A DNA stretch of 7,775 bases from Candidatus Galloscillospira excrementavium (GTDB taxonomy: Bacteria > Bacillota > Clostridia > Oscillospirales > Oscillospiraceae). The notes beneath the pieces were generated by a model. That model was not told the origin of the DNA, ran no database searches, and saw nothing but the letters and a program-made list of their open reading frames with translations. The position numbers were made by a program, and so were the translations under genes. The stretch covers positions 1 through 7,775 of the forward strand of contig DVHW01000048.1 of the NCBI GenBank assembly GCA_018711785.1, given 5' to 3'. Positions 6,681 to 7,775 of the stretch are shown here, in pieces (within the stretch, counting starts at the first letter, position 1; every line of letters starts with the position of its first letter).

Positions 6681-7775
6681 ATGGGGGGCTTTTTCGGCGC
6701 CATCTCCCGGCGCGACTGTGTGCTGGACGTGTTCTTCGGCACGGACTACCACTCCCACCTGGGCACCCGCCGTGGCGGCATGGTGGTCTACGACCCGGAG
6801 GCGGGCTTTCAGCGCCAGATCCACAACATCGAGAACACCCCCTTCCGCACCAAGTTTGAGCAGGACCTGGCCCAGTTTTGCGGCTGCGCCGGCATCGGCT
6901 GCATCAGCGACACCGACCCCCAGCCCCTGCTGGTCCGCTCCCACCTGGGGCTGTACGCCATCACCACCGTGGGCATCATCAACAACGCCTACGAGCTGGT
7001 GGAGCGGTACTTCTCCGCCCCCGGCCACCAGTTTATGGCCATGAGCTCGGGCCGGATCAACGCCACCGAGCTCACCGCCGCCCTCATCAATCAGAAGGAC
7101 GACCTGGTCTCCGGCATCCGCTACGCCCAGGAGCAGATCGACGGCTCCTGCACCATGCTCCTGCTCACAGGCGGCGAGATCCTCGCCGCCCGGGACAAGC
7201 TGGGCCGCCTGCCCGTCCTGGTGGGGCAGGGCGAGGATGGGTGCTGTGTGTCCTTCGAGTCCTTCGCCTACCACAAGCTGGGCTACCGCGACGCCTATGA
7301 GCTGGGCCCCCGGGAGATCGTCCGGGTCACCCCGGAGGGGTGGGAGACCCTCTCCCCCGCCGGGGAGGACATGCGCATCTGCGCCTTCCTGTGGACCTAC
7401 TACGGCTACCCCAACTCCAACTATGAGGGGGTCAACGTGGAGGTCATGCGCTACCGCAACGGGGAGATCATGGCCCGGGACGAGGTCCGGCGGGGCAAGC
7501 TGCCCAAGGTGGACTTCGTGGCCGGCGTGCCCGACTCCGGCGTGCCCCACGCCATCGGCTTTGCCAACCGCAGCGGCAAGCCCTTTGCCCGGCCCTTCGT
7601 CAAGTACACCCCCACCTGGCCCCGGTCCTTCATGCCCGCCAACCAGGAGGTGCGCAACCAGGTGGCCAAGATGAAGCAGATCCCTGTGCCCGAGCTCATC
7701 GAGGGCAAGCGCCTCCTCTTTGTGGACGACTCCATCGTCCGGGGCACCCAGCTCCGGGGCACCGTGGAGTTCCTC
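6681..7775 (+). CDS. purF: PurF-like amidophosphoribosyltransferase lacking the glutaminase nucleophile (3' end outside window)
   Basis: The first 365 codons of a PurF-family protein, which makes phosphoribosylamine from PRPP, the first committed step of purine synthesis. The C-terminal phosphoribosyltransferase part is intact: AGVPDSGVPHAIGFA (281-295) and the PRPP loop LLFVDDSIVRGT (345-356). The N-terminal Ntn-glutaminase part is recognisable (MGGFFGAIS at 1-9, FFGTDYHSHLGTRRGGM at 18-34) but degenerate. The CGVFG start of B. subtilis PurF reads GGFFG here, so the catalytic Cys is Gly2. The 'GHVRYAT' segment is IGCISDT (72-78), losing the substrate-binding Arg, and 'AHNGNL' is TTVGIINN (95-102), losing the oxyanion Asn-Gly. 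Frame is clean throughout. The ribosome binding site is weak (GGGGG 6666-6670, spacing 10), so coupling with purC is likely. It could use free ammonia, an external glutaminase, or have another role. Confidence 0.85.
   Translation, partial: MGGFFGAISRRDCVLDVFFGTDYHSHLGTRRGGMVVYDPEAGFQRQIHNIENTPFRTKFEQDLAQFCGCAGIGCISDTDPQPLLVRSHLGLYAITTVGIINNAYELVERYFSAPGHQFMAMSSGRINATELTAALINQKDDLVSGIRYAQEQIDGSCTMLLLTGGEILAARDKLGRLPVLVGQGEDGCCVSFESFAYHKLGYRDAYELGPREIVRVTPEGWETLSPAGEDMRICAFLWTYYGYPNSNYEGVNVEVMRYRNGEIMARDEVRRGKLPKVDFVAGVPDSGVPHAIGFANRSGKPFARPFVKYTPTWPRSFMPANQEVRNQVAKMKQIPVPELIEGKRLLFVDDSIVRGTQLRGTVEFL

Noticed and set aside
6717..6719. Cys13 of the PurF-like protein as a substitute catalytic cysteine
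   Set aside because: It lies after the conserved GGFFG strand that normally follows the nucleophile, and the other glutamine-binding residues are also absent.

Overview
The window looks like chromosomal DNA from a GC-rich gut-type Clostridia, probably Oscillospiraceae of the Flavonifractor/Pseudoflavonifractor/Intestinimonas kind. This is inferred from the high-GC third positions, strong GGAGG-type ribosome binding sites, a DUF4330 protein beside a CsaB-type pyruvyltransferase, and a purE-purC-purF order. There are no tRNA or rRNA genes, CRISPR arrays, insertion sequences or phage genes.

Left part, minus strand (1-1640): a leftward group of three genes. It starts with a small membrane-anchored DUF4330 protein (1128-1640). 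A 14-bp hairpin follows its stop codon. Next come a PAP2-family membrane lipid phosphatase (481-1038) and, through a 4-base ATGA overlap, a nucleosidase of the MTA/SAH nucleosidase type that runs off the left edge (1-484).

Middle part, plus strand (1805-5154): a rightward pair for cell-surface polysaccharide. The first gene is a 744-residue fusion of a GT-B glycosyltransferase (family 4 type) and a CsaB-type polysaccharide pyruvyltransferase. The second is a TuaH-like GT-B glycosyltransferase that starts with TTG. The two groups diverge from 1641-1804, where two sigma-A type promoters face each other. Each lies inside the other gene's untranslated leader, and their -10 boxes form a perfect 10-bp inverted repeat. 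DUF4330, the pyruvyltransferase and the glycosyltransferase plausibly serve one envelope-glycan pathway.

Right part, plus strand (5247-7775): a purine operon of purE, purC and a purF-like gene cut by the right edge, with spacings of 1 and 2 bases. Its roughly 180-nt leader has a clear promoter, a long bulged stem and a strong intrinsic terminator before purE, so the operon looks attenuated. A possible 26-codon leader ORF has its ribosome binding site and start inside the long stem, and its stop one base before the terminator stem.

The two most notable points are this purE leader, which matches no riboswitch class I could recognise, and the PurF-like protein. The latter keeps its PRPP-binding phosphoribosyltransferase motif but lacks the N-terminal catalytic cysteine and other glutaminase-site residues, which suggests an ammonia-dependent or partner-dependent first step of purine synthesis.
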